Positions 44,409-52,718 of a stretch of 64,000 nucleotides of DNA are shown in pieces. Position 1 is the first letter of the stretch. Every line of letters starts with the position of its first letter. The position numbers and the translations under genes were made by a program. The DNA is from UBA8516 sp964434855 (GTDB lineage: Archaea > Thermoproteota > Nitrososphaeria > Nitrososphaerales > Nitrosopumilaceae), in NCBI GenBank assembly GCA_964434855.1, contig CAYSWR010000001.1:14643-78642 (forward strand). The letters are read 5' to 3'. Below the pieces are notes generated by a model. The model was not told the origin of the DNA and made no database searches. It saw nothing but the letters and a program-made list of their open reading frames with translations.

Positions 44409-46250
44409 TTAAGCGCCAGTAGCGTTTTTACCTGCGCTTTCATCCTCAGTTCCTCCTTGAGGTCCTGGTCCAGATGGACCCGGTCCTGGTGGTGGACTAG
44501 CTTTTTTGTAAAGTTCTGTACTTATTTCGTTAACTATTGTTTTTAATGTATCAAGTTTTGGTTTAATTTCTGCAGAACCCTTGTCAAGTACATCTTTTAG
44601 TTCTCTTATTGCATTTGTAACTTTGATTCCTTGTTCTTGTGTAACTTTGTCTTTGAGATCTTGGTTGATTAATTTTTCAGTAGCATAAATAAAGTTCTCG
44701 GCTTCATTTTTGATTTCAATTTCTTCCTTTTTCTTCTTGTCTTGATCTGCGTAAACTTCAGCATCTTTTTTGAGTTTTTCAATTTCTTCCTTTGAAAGTT
44801 TTGTGCTTGCAGTAATTGTTATCGTTGCTTCTTTTTGAGTACCAAGATCTTTTGCTGTAACATTAAGTATTCCGTTTGCATCAAGATCAAACTTTACTTC
44901 AATTTGCGGAATGCCTCTTGGGGCAGGAGGAATTCCGGAAAGATTAAAGCTTCCAAGCGAAACATTGTCAGTAGCCATTGGCCTTTCACCTTGCACAATG
45001 TGTACTGTTACGGCAGTTTGATTGTCTGCAGCAGTAGTAAAGACCTTGCTTTTGGATGTAGGAATAGTAGTATTTCTTTCAATTAATGGTTCACGTAATC
45101 CACCAAGCACTTCTACTCCAAGAGTAAGTGGAGTAACATCAAGGAGTACAATGTCACTTGTAACATCTCCTGCAATAATACCTGCCTGTATTCCAGCACC
45201 TAATGCTACTGCTTCCATAGGATCAACTCCAGACTCAGGTTCCTTGCCTAAAACAGAAGCAACAAACTTTTTTACTAATGGAATTCGTGTTGGTCCTCCC
45301 ACAAGAACAATTTTAGTAATGTCGGAAGGTGAAAGTTTTGCATCTTCCAAAGCTTTTGTCATTGATGGCCTACATCTTTCTACAATTGGATTTATGAGAT
45401 CTTCAAGCTTTGAACGGGTAAGTTTCATTTCTAGATTCTTTGGACCGGCGGTTTGATCATATGATACAAATGGTAAATTGATATCAGTCTCCATTACGGA
45501 AGAAAGTTCAATCTTTGCTCTTTCTGCAGCTTCCCTTACTCTAACCATCGCTACATTATCCTTTGAGAGATCGATTCCAGTGTTTTTTCTAAAAGCTTCA
45601 ATGATGTAATCTATTATGATCTTATCCATATCAGTGCCTCCAAGTTGTGTATCACCAGAGGTACTCATCACTTCAAAAACGCCACCACCCATTTCCATTA
45701 TGGTCACATCGAGTGTTCCACCACCCAAATCAAACACCAAAATTTTCATGTCTTGCTTTGCCTTGTCTAAACCAAATGCAAGTGATGCGGCTGTTGGCTC
45801 GTTGATAATTCTAACAACTTCTAGTCCGGCTATCTGACCAGCATCCTTCGTTGCTTGTCTTTGATTATCGTCAAAATATGCGGGCACTGTGATTACTACT
45901 TTTTCAATTTTTTCGCCAACAAATGCCTCTGCATCTCTTTTTATTTTCTGTAAAATAAATGCAGAGATTTGTTGTGGTTTGTATTCCTTGTCATTTATTT
46001 TGAAAACATAGTCACTTCCCATCTTTCGTTTTGCAGCTACAATTGTGCCTTCTGGATTTGTAACGGCCTGCCTTCTTGCAGGTTCTCCTACAAGAAGCTG
46101 CCCATCTTTTGTAAAGGCAACAACAGATGGAAACGCTTTACCACCTACGGTTGTTCCTTCAGCTGCTGGAATGAGCGTTGGTTTACCACCCATCATTACT
46201 GCAGCAGCAGAATTACTTGTTCCTAAATCTATTCCAATAATTTTAGCCAT
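44409..46250 (-). CDS. dnaK: DnaK (Hsp70) chaperone
   Basis: An Hsp70 of 613 residues. I take ATG 46250 (MAKIIGIDLGTSNS) as the start, because an AGAAGGTG ribosome-binding sequence lies just upstream; a GTG at 46259 is also open. Features are the ATPase VFDLGGGTLDVTIMEMGGGVFEV block, GGPTRIPLV and the peptide-binding domain with IVQGERPMATDNVSLG. A Pro/Gly-rich tail ends the protein. Bacterial-type DnaK is common in mesophilic archaea. The start overlaps grpE by 8 bp. Confidence 0.96.
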   Translation of the reverse strand: MAKIIGIDLGTSNSAAAVMMGGKPTLIPAAEGTTVGGKAFPSVVAFTKDGQLLVGEPARRQAVTNPEGTIVAAKRKMGSDYVFKINDKEYKPQQISAFILQKIKRDAEAFVGEKIEKVVITVPAYFDDNQRQATKDAGQIAGLEVVRIINEPTAASLAFGLDKAKQDMKILVFDLGGGTLDVTIMEMGGGVFEVMSTSGDTQLGGTDMDKIIIDYIIEAFRKNTGIDLSKDNVAMVRVREAAERAKIELSSVMETDINLPFVSYDQTAGPKNLEMKLTRSKLEDLINPIVERCRPSMTKALEDAKLSPSDITKIVLVGGPTRIPLVKKFVASVLGKEPESGVDPMEAVALGAGIQAGIIAGDVTSDIVLLDVTPLTLGVEVLGGLREPLIERNTTIPTSKSKVFTTAADNQTAVTVHIVQGERPMATDNVSLGSFNLSGIPPAPRGIPQIEVKFDLDANGILNVTAKDLGTQKEATITITASTKLSKEEIEKLKKDAEVYADQDKKKKEEIEIKNEAENFIYATEKLINQDLKDKVTQEQGIKVTNAIRELKDVLDKGSAEIKPKLDTLKTIVNEISTELYKKASPPPGPGPSGPGPQGGTEDESAGKNATGA

Positions 46251-46806
46251 TATTTTCACCTTCTAATTTATCGTTTGAAGTTTTTGATATTTCTACTAAA
46301 CTTGGTCTAATTACTCTGTTTTGTAAAATATATCCTTTACGAATCTCTTTGGTAATTGTATCGTTGTCTAAAGATGAATCTTTCTTTATAGCTATAGCTT
46401 CATGTAATTTTGGATCAAAAATTTCACCGATTATATCTATTGGAGTTACACCGTATTCTGATAGAAAAGAATTCATATTTTTTAAAATTCCATCAAGTCC
46501 ATCTGTATTAACATGTTGTTTTCCAAGTGCGTCTTTTGCACGCACAAAATCATCATAAATTGACAAAAACTTGAGCATAATTTCTGCCAACATTGAGTTT
46601 ACACAAGTTTGAACGTCAGATTCTGTTCTCTTTTTTAGATTTTCAAAATCTGCAAAGAGATATTGCAGTTTTTTTTCACATGATGCGACTGTTTCTTTTT
46701 CTTTTTCAAGCATGGATTTTAAATCATCAACGCTTGGCTCTTTCACGTCTTCATCTGTACTAGTTTCCACTTGTACTGCTGTTTCTGTATTTTGCTCTTC
46801 AGACAA
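46243..46806 (-). CDS. grpE: GrpE nucleotide-exchange factor
   Basis: A 187-residue GrpE starting at TTG 46806. The long N-terminal coiled coil (DDLKSMLEKEKETVASCEKK, then YLFADFENLKKRTESDV) leads into the beta domain with EIFDPKLHEAIAIKKD and KGYILQNRVIRPSLVEIS. It exchanges ADP on DnaK. It is the first gene of the chaperone set, 37 bp from the upstream Rossmann-fold gene. Confidence 0.95.
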   Translation of the reverse strand: MSEEQNTETAVQVETSTDEDVKEPSVDDLKSMLEKEKETVASCEKKLQYLFADFENLKKRTESDVQTCVNSMLAEIMLKFLSIYDDFVRAKDALGKQHVNTDGLDGILKNMNSFLSEYGVTPIDIIGEIFDPKLHEAIAIKKDSSLDNDTITKEIRKGYILQNRVIRPSLVEISKTSNDKLEGENNG

Positions 46807-46842
46807 ACAAGATGACTGATAACTTGTCTAATTTTACTCTTA

Positions 46843-47979
46843 TTACAGAATTTCACAAAGCGGGTTTGTTTTTATGGTTATTAGATCCGTGCCCTTACCA
46901 GTCTTACTAATTTTTTCATAATCTGATTTTGAACAGGCTACAACTATAGTGGTTTTATCGCTGTGAAAGAGATCAAAAGTCGGGCTTTGGTGTATTTCAA
47001 CATCACCAATGTAATCACGCAATTTTATTACAAGAGAGTTTAACATGTCTACTTTGTCACCACGCATTTCGTAAGCATCTTGTGACCAGACTAGAGCAAC
47101 TCTTATTCTACTTGCTTTTAGTTCATTTTTTTTCAAAGTAGAACGAATTTCATCTATTAATCGTTTTACATATCCTTCAATTCCTTTAATGCTCCCATTA
47201 ACTAGATACATCATAGCACCTGCTCCTTCAAGCGATGCTCCCAATGATCGTAAATCGTACAAGCCACTAGTTATGTCATCCAAGAAGAGGTTTTTGAATT
47301 CAGCAAACATGAGATCATTTCTTGTGTTATTGTCTTGTGCAAACTTGCAGACTTCAAGTATACTAGAAAAACCAGAAAATTGTGAGAGTATCTTTATTGC
47401 ATGAAAAAGTTCAGCCGACGATATAGTTACAAAGTTTTTTTCTTTTTTATCAGTTTCAAGTAGTTTGGCAAGTTTATCATCTGCCTTACCATTAAAAGAT
47501 CCTATAATTTCTGGTGTCTGATTTTTAGTTCCAAGTGGATAATAGAAATATGAAATACCCTTTCCTACTTCAAGACCGGTTACATGCTCCAAGAGAGATA
47601 TGGTTTCATTGTTCCCACCAATTCCTGTTGGAAGGTTGTAAATAACGGATCCGCCTTTCTTTAATGCACTAGTAGCATCCTTGAATTTTGAATGAATTTC
47701 CATCTTTGTTTCCTGCCCAGTTTTTCGTATCCTTGGAGCAAAGAAGAGATATTCTGAATGCGATATTGCAATGTCTATTGGTTCTACCCCAAGTAGGGGT
47801 TCATCCTCTTTTAGAGATGCAACATTTGGATATGTCTTGGCAATTTCTGATTTGAGAGATATTGCCATATGAGCAGATTCATCTACAATAAAGACATCTG
47901 CGCCTTTAATTGCCATTTGACATGCAATGGAATAACCCTCAGTGCTAAGACCATAAACAACAACTTTTGTCCCTTCCAA
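46843..47979 (-). CDS. NAD(P)-binding Rossmann-fold protein of unknown function
   Basis: A 378-residue protein with an N-terminal dinucleotide loop (VVVYGLSTEGYSIACQMAIKG, GxxxxG) and an acidic VDES strand end that suggests NAD. The middle has IYNLPTGIGGNNETISL, and the rest is alpha-helical, with a repeated pattern similar to two-domain nucleotide-sugar dehydrogenases and Hmd-related proteins. I cannot choose between them. It lies upstream of grpE on the same strand, with no clear chaperone link. Confidence 0.6.
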   Translation of the reverse strand: MEGTKVVVYGLSTEGYSIACQMAIKGADVFIVDESAHMAISLKSEIAKTYPNVASLKEDEPLLGVEPIDIAISHSEYLFFAPRIRKTGQETKMEIHSKFKDATSALKKGGSVIYNLPTGIGGNNETISLLEHVTGLEVGKGISYFYYPLGTKNQTPEIIGSFNGKADDKLAKLLETDKKEKNFVTISSAELFHAIKILSQFSGFSSILEVCKFAQDNNTRNDLMFAEFKNLFLDDITSGLYDLRSLGASLEGAGAMMYLVNGSIKGIEGYVKRLIDEIRSTLKKNELKASRIRVALVWSQDAYEMRGDKVDMLNSLVIKLRDYIGDVEIHQSPTFDLFHSDKTTIVVACSKSDYEKISKTGKGTDLITIKTNPLCEIL

Positions 47980-48044
47980 ATCATTGCAGCTAGGCAGAAA
48001 GGCTAAGAAAAACTTTTTCCACCGTAGAATTCTATCAAAAATGT

Positions 48045-49076
48045 TTGAAAATCTGGTTTGATGTACTTACTCCAAAACAGCTTTTGTTTTTTGAGCCTAT
48101 GATCAGAAAGTTACAAAAAAACAACAAGCTGTTTTGTACTTCAAGAAATTATCGCGAAGTAGTAGAACTTGCTAAAATTAGAGGCATAAATCTTGTATTT
48201 GTTGGAAAACATGGTGGATCCGACAAAATTGGCAAATTAAATGCAAGTCTTACACGAATGCATCGTTTATTATCAATAGTGAAAAAATTCAATCCTGAAT
48301 TAACAGTTAGTTTTTGCTCTCCAGAGGCATCAAGAATTTCGTATGGGCTTGGTGTGAAGCATATTGCCTTTTGTGATTCTCCTCATGCGGAAGCCGTAAT
48401 GAGATTATCTTTACCGATTATACAAAGGCTTTTGATACCATGGATTATCCCAAAAAAAGAATTTACAAAATATGGTATTTCTGAAGAAAAAATATCACAA
48501 TACAAAGCAATTGATGCGTCTGTAATAGTAAAAGAAAGATCAAAAAATGATTTGAAGTATAATTTTCTTTTAAAGAAAAAAAAGACTATACTAATACGAC
48601 CTGAAGAATCAGAAGCTGCTTATGTTTCTGATAATGAAAATAGAATTACTAAAATTATACGAGAGATCATTAAAGAATTTCCAAATTACAATGTCATCAT
48701 TTTAGGTAGATACCTACCACAAATAAGCCAACTTAAACGCGAGTTTGGGAGTAAAGTGATAGTAATGGACAAAGTTGTAGATGGTAAAAGTTTACTTAAA
48801 TTTGTAGATGTGTTTATTGGATCTGGTGGCACCATGACTGCAGAAGCTGCCTTAATGGGTGTACCAACTATATCATATAATGCAGTACCAAATTACATTG
48901 AACAATATCTTGTAAAAAAGGGTTTAGTAAAAAGAGAAGAAAATCCACAGAAAATAGTTTTTTTTGCAAAAAAGATTTTGAAGTCAAATAATAGAAAAAC
49001 TAGAAACAAGGCAAAAAAAATATTAAGTTCAATGGAAGATCCTTTTTCAAAGCTTATTACTCATATCAAAACTTAG
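48045..49076 (+). CDS. DUF354 GT-B-like protein
   Basis: A 343-residue member of the DUF354 family, which resembles the GT-B glycosyltransferase/epimerase fold. It begins MKIWFDVLTPKQLLFFEPMI and has the characteristic C-terminal FIGSGGTMTAEAALMGVPTISYN block (about 265). No membrane helix is present. By analogy it may transfer or epimerise a sugar, but function is not known. It is separated from tRNA-Gln by 100 bp. Confidence 0.82.
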   Translation: MKIWFDVLTPKQLLFFEPMIRKLQKNNKLFCTSRNYREVVELAKIRGINLVFVGKHGGSDKIGKLNASLTRMHRLLSIVKKFNPELTVSFCSPEASRISYGLGVKHIAFCDSPHAEAVMRLSLPIIQRLLIPWIIPKKEFTKYGISEEKISQYKAIDASVIVKERSKNDLKYNFLLKKKKTILIRPEESEAAYVSDNENRITKIIREIIKEFPNYNVIILGRYLPQISQLKREFGSKVIVMDKVVDGKSLLKFVDVFIGSGGTMTAEAALMGVPTISYNAVPNYIEQYLVKKGLVKREENPQKIVFFAKKILKSNNRKTRNKAKKILSSMEDPFSKLITHIKT

Positions 49077-49176
49077 TCTATAACATAATCCAAAATATTA
49101 AAAATTAACTTAATTGGATCTGAAATGCTTACTGAATAACATTATAAGGGAACAAATCAACATTCAACGCCCGGGA

Positions 49177-49266
49177 AGCCCGGTAGAGGAGAAATCCACC
49201 GAGTGTAGCGGTCAAGCATAGGGGCCTTTGGAGCCCTTGACCCCAGTTCGAATCTGGGCCGGGCTA
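49177..49266 (+). tRNA. tRNA-Gln (anticodon UUG) with a 17-nt D-arm intron
   Basis: The acceptor AGCCCGG/CCGGGCT gives A1-U72, the pair favoured by the archaeal GatDE system. The anticodon stem GGGGC/GCCCT closes CTTTGGA (anticodon TTG). T arm CCCAG/CTGGG. Removing 17 nt (about 49187-49203, position ambiguous by two bases) leaves a standard 73-nt tRNA. The intron sits at tRNA position about 9/10 or 10/11, not at 37/38. Its bulge-helix-bulge fold is described separately. Confidence 0.9.
49187..49203 (+). other. Non-canonical tRNA intron with bulge-helix-bulge motif
   Basis: The central 4-bp helix CGGT (49181-49184) pairs with ACCG (49198-49201). It is flanked by 3-nt bulges AGA (49185-49187) and AGT (49202-49204), and a GGA/TCC stem with a GAAA loop caps the intron. 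The 3-nt bulges on opposite strands are the splicing-endonuclease substrate. The outer helix is weak (only C49180-G49205). Confidence 0.8.
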
Positions 49267-49280
49267 CTTTTTTATAAAAA

Positions 49281-49517
49281 TTAAAGATAAGGCGTCTTTG
49301 GCATAATATCAAAGTGTGGTAAAAGCGAAATTCCAATCAATATTGGAACCACAAATATTGCAAATGAAATTACGGTGAGAATTATTCCAAGTAACAAGCA
49401 ATTTTTTGCTTTACGCGGATCATCATCTTTTATTATAAAATAAGCTATGACGCCGCCTATAACATTAAAGAAAATAGGTAAAAGAAACCATAAACTACTT
49501 CGTCTTCTTACTTCCAT
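49281..49517 (-). CDS. Two-pass small membrane protein (78 aa)
   Basis: Two hydrophobic helices (LWFLLPIFFNVIGGVIAYFI and LLLGIILTVISFAIFVVPIL) joined by a charged loop (KDDDPRKAKN). N-terminal RRR suggests a cytoplasmic N-terminus. No family is identified. It lies between tRNA-Gln and the ABC exporter genes. Confidence 0.65.
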   Translation of the reverse strand: MEVRRRSSLWFLLPIFFNVIGGVIAYFIIKDDDPRKAKNCLLLGIILTVISFAIFVVPILIGISLLPHFDIMPKTPYL

Positions 49518-49559
49518 GATTGATTTACCATATTGTTGGATTTAAATCAAGATTATCAT

Positions 49560-50321
49560 CTATAATTCAAGTTTTGCAAGAAGTTTTGTAGCTATTGAAA
49601 ACAAAGTTAAAGATAATGTAACCAAAACTAACATTTCTATTGCCACAAATGTATCAAAATTCCCAAAAATTCCAGCACGTACAACGTCTACAAGATAGGT
49701 TAGTGGATTAAAATAAAATGCAATTGAAAGTGGCAAAGGCGAACCTTCTGCTGGATAGAAAGCAGTACTTACGAATGCAAAAAACAAAAACACAGTATTA
49801 ATCACTACATTGAATCCTTCACTTGACTTTAGCCTAGTGGATATGATTGATGCAATAGAACCAAAGAGAATAGAGCCTACAACAGAAGCAAAGACCAAAA
49901 GTGGTATAGTAAGGAAGTTAAATTCTATAGATTCAAAGAAAAGTGGGTATCCAACGGCTGTAATTAAAGTGGCACTAACCAACCCAATTATTCCAATTGT
50001 GTAGACATTACTTAGGATGTAGTGTGTTCTAGTAAATGGCCCTACAAGGATCTGTTCAAACATACCATGTCTTCGATCATTCCATATTATAATGCCGGAG
50101 ACAAGGGCACTATTCATTATGTTAAAGCCAATCATACCTGATGCGATGTATGCTGGATAGTCTAGTGTTTTGTTACCGTAGGAAACAGAATCAATCAGTG
50201 CAGTATATGCAAAACCACCAACAAAGATGTAGATTAAAGGAAAAATTACTTGCCATATCATAAATCCCTTGTTAAGAGATATTGTCAGATTTCTATTTAC
50301 TAGTCTAATCACTGGATGCAT
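49560..50321 (-). CDS. ABC-2 type transporter permease
   Basis: A 253-residue ABC-2 membrane subunit with about six helices. The segment DRRHGMFEQILVGPFTRTHYIL matches the family's cytoplasmic coupling helix after the first helix pair. Its start overlaps the ATPase gene end by 17 bp, so both form one exporter, perhaps for lipids, drugs or glycans. Confidence 0.85.
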   Translation of the reverse strand: MHPVIRLVNRNLTISLNKGFMIWQVIFPLIYIFVGGFAYTALIDSVSYGNKTLDYPAYIASGMIGFNIMNSALVSGIIIWNDRRHGMFEQILVGPFTRTHYILSNVYTIGIIGLVSATLITAVGYPLFFESIEFNFLTIPLLVFASVVGSILFGSIASIISTRLKSSEGFNVVINTVFLFFAFVSTAFYPAEGSPLPLSIAFYFNPLTYLVDVVRAGIFGNFDTFVAIEMLVLVTLSLTLFSIATKLLAKLEL

Positions 50322-51246
50322 TTGATTTATTCACCACTGAGAGAAAGATTTCTTCTAGACTCGTAGGGATTGCAGAAAGATCTTCTATCACGATGTTATT
50401 TGCAGTCAAAATTTGAAGAATTTTTAGCAATACTTTTTCAGAATCATTGGATCGTATAGTAATGTTTGTTCCAGAGTTAAAAGCAAGTTCATGGTCTTTT
50501 ATTCCAATCAAGAGATTAGATAGGTCTTTTCTAACAGTGCCTAAGTGAATCTTGATGGTTTTTTCTCTCCCGAATTTGTTCTTTAGTTCTTCTGGAGTAT
50601 CAATAGCTATTATCTTTCCTTTGTTTATGATAGCAACTTCATCGCAGATGTATTCAGCTTCATTTAGTATATGTGTTGTAAAAAATACAGTCAAGCCATC
50701 TTTTGCTTTATGTTTTATAAAATCGAGTAATCCCCTGCGTGCTGAAGGATCCAAACCTACTGTGGGTTCATCAAGAAACAAAAGCTTCATGTCGTGCATA
50801 AATTCGCGAGCCACTTGTACTCTTCGTCTCTGACCTATTGAAAGCTCATCATTTTTTATATTCCTTATTTCTTTTAGATCAAAAGCTGAAAGAAGCTCCT
50901 CAACTCTATCCTGTCTTATTTTTCTCTCAACATTCCACATCATTCCATATTTTTCAAGAGATTTTTCTACACTGAGGGTGGGTTCATAACTTGGCTGTTG
51001 TAAAACCACCCCAATTTTCTTTCGTACTTCTAATGGAGAATGTATAGCGTCTATTCCTAGTATTTTCATCGAACCAGCTGTTGGAGGTATAAGAGTAGTA
51101 AGGAGTTTTATTGTAGTAGTTTTTCCTGCCCCATTTGGTCCTAAAAATCCAAAAATCTTACCATAATTAACAGAGAGATCGATGCCATCAACTGCATTTA
51201 TAGCCCCGTATGATTTTGAGAGCAGTTTTGTTTCTATACATGACAT
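50305..51246 (-). CDS. ABC transporter ATPase (DrrA-type)
   Basis: A 313-residue ATPase from ATG 51246; a TTG at 51261 would add five residues. Walker A is LGPNGAGKTTTIKLL (about 40), the Q loop is VVLQQPSYEPTLSVE, the signature is LSIGQRRRVQVAREF, and Walker B is LLFLDEPTVGLDPSARR with H loop FFTTHILNEAEYI. The final 80 residues are the DrrA-type C-terminal domain. It pairs with the downstream permease. Confidence 0.93.
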   Translation of the reverse strand: MSCIETKLLSKSYGAINAVDGIDLSVNYGKIFGFLGPNGAGKTTTIKLLTTLIPPTAGSMKILGIDAIHSPLEVRKKIGVVLQQPSYEPTLSVEKSLEKYGMMWNVERKIRQDRVEELLSAFDLKEIRNIKNDELSIGQRRRVQVAREFMHDMKLLFLDEPTVGLDPSARRGLLDFIKHKAKDGLTVFFTTHILNEAEYICDEVAIINKGKIIAIDTPEELKNKFGREKTIKIHLGTVRKDLSNLLIGIKDHELAFNSGTNITIRSNDSEKVLLKILQILTANNIVIEDLSAIPTSLEEIFLSVVNKSNASSD

Positions 51247-51320
51247 TAAAACTAGTTTCAATACCCTACTAATTTAGCTAATGAAATTTTTATTAATGCA
51301 CGCTTCTATTTCAGAGTGAC

Positions 51321-52718
51321 TTGTCAGAATTTGAATCATTATTAAACAAGCTTTTAGAACAAAAACCAGAGCTTTCGCGATCAGATATACAACAGATGAT
51401 TAACAAGAAAAAAGAAAAGATCGGTGCAGGTTATTTGACAGATCAAGGTGCTTTATTTCTTATAGCAGCTGATCTAGGGATATCATTAAATGAACAGCTA
51501 AAAGTCGAGATGGGTCTCAAAGATCTGTATGTAGGTGCAAAAGAGATCACATTAGAAACTAGAGTAATGAATGTTTATCCAGCAAAACAGTTTTCACGTA
51601 AAGATGGTTCACAGTTTCTTCTGCGCACTATGACTGTATATGATTCAGATTCAAGAGCCAAGGTAAAGCTGTGGGATGAAAAGGCAAACTTGCCGGGAAT
51701 TGAGAATTTGAAACCTGGTGATCTTGTTAAGATTATCAAGGCTTATGTCAAGTCAGATATGACAGGTACACCGATAATTAATGTTGGTTCAGGTTCAAAC
51801 CTTGAAACAAGTGAGATAGAAAGTAAAATTCCCTTGCTTGATTCAATAACAGAAGATGTTAGTGAAGTAAAGGAAAATCAACAAAATCTTGTAGTTTCTG
51901 GAATCTTGGATGGGAATATCAGAATGACTGAATTCACAAATTTCAAAGGCCAACCTGGAAAAGCACTTCATTTACGTCTAAAGGGAAAAAATGACACAAT
52001 TACAAGAGTTGTCTTGTGGAATGCTGATGAAAAATCAATTCCAAAGATGATTACGGCTGGTGCAAAAACAAGATTGATTGGTGTAAGAACAAAAAAAGGT
52101 CAACAAGGATTAGAGTTACACGGTGATGAAGGCACAGTTATCGAAATAGAAGGTGCGGATGAAGTGCAACCAATAGCTGTTAGAATTTTATCATTGGTGA
52201 AAAATGATTCTGGTAACACCTTAATGTTAGTTACTGATCATAATAAAAAATTTCTAAACATTACTGATTTTGTTGGTGTAACAAAAGATCTTAAAATTGG
52301 AGAAGCAATAGAAATAGTTCCAACAAAAGTATATGGGAATTCTGTAACATTAGCAGACGGTTCATTTGTTAGAAAGATTGATGATGAAAAAATTCCTACA
52401 ATTTTAGAACTTAGAACAAAGATTCGTGATCTTAAACCAAGTGATGATATCTATTGTATTGAAGCGATAGTGCTAAAAATGCCAGAAAGACGAGAAATCC
52501 AGACAAAACGTGGGGAAACAGTATCTTTGTCAGAGATGTTTATTGAAGATGAGACGGGACAGATTTGGCTTAAAGGATGGAGAAACCAAGCTAGGATACT
52601 AGACCCGTTTTCTCAAGGTGAGATTATTACTGTAATAGGTGTAACTGCAAAAGCTGGTCTTGAAAATAGAACAGAATTGTTTTTAACGCCATTTTCGCAT
52701 ATTATAAAGAAGAATTAA
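51321..52718 (+). CDS. Replication protein A-like single-strand DNA-binding protein
   Basis: A 465-residue protein with several OB folds. The first helical part (about 1-55) precedes OB domains at about 65-170 (VYPAKQFSRKDGSQFLLRTMTVYD; AKVKLWDEKANLPGIENLKPGD), 185-280, 280-360 and 370-465. It starts at TTG 51321, divergent from the ABC gene. No zinc motif is visible. It protects ssDNA in replication and repair. The end overlaps the Lhr gene by 4 bp. Confidence 0.85.
   Translation: MSEFESLLNKLLEQKPELSRSDIQQMINKKKEKIGAGYLTDQGALFLIAADLGISLNEQLKVEMGLKDLYVGAKEITLETRVMNVYPAKQFSRKDGSQFLLRTMTVYDSDSRAKVKLWDEKANLPGIENLKPGDLVKIIKAYVKSDMTGTPIINVGSGSNLETSEIESKIPLLDSITEDVSEVKENQQNLVVSGILDGNIRMTEFTNFKGQPGKALHLRLKGKNDTITRVVLWNADEKSIPKMITAGAKTRLIGVRTKKGQQGLELHGDEGTVIEIEGADEVQPIAVRILSLVKNDSGNTLMLVTDHNKKFLNITDFVGVTKDLKIGEAIEIVPTKVYGNSVTLADGSFVRKIDDEKIPTILELRTKIRDLKPSDDIYCIEAIVLKMPERREIQTKRGETVSLSEMFIEDETGQIWLKGWRNQARILDPFSQGEIITVIGVTAKAGLENRTELFLTPFSHIIKKN

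Noticed and set aside
45022..45456. 144-codon plus-strand open frame
   Set aside because: Antisense to dnaK; only an effect of codon composition.
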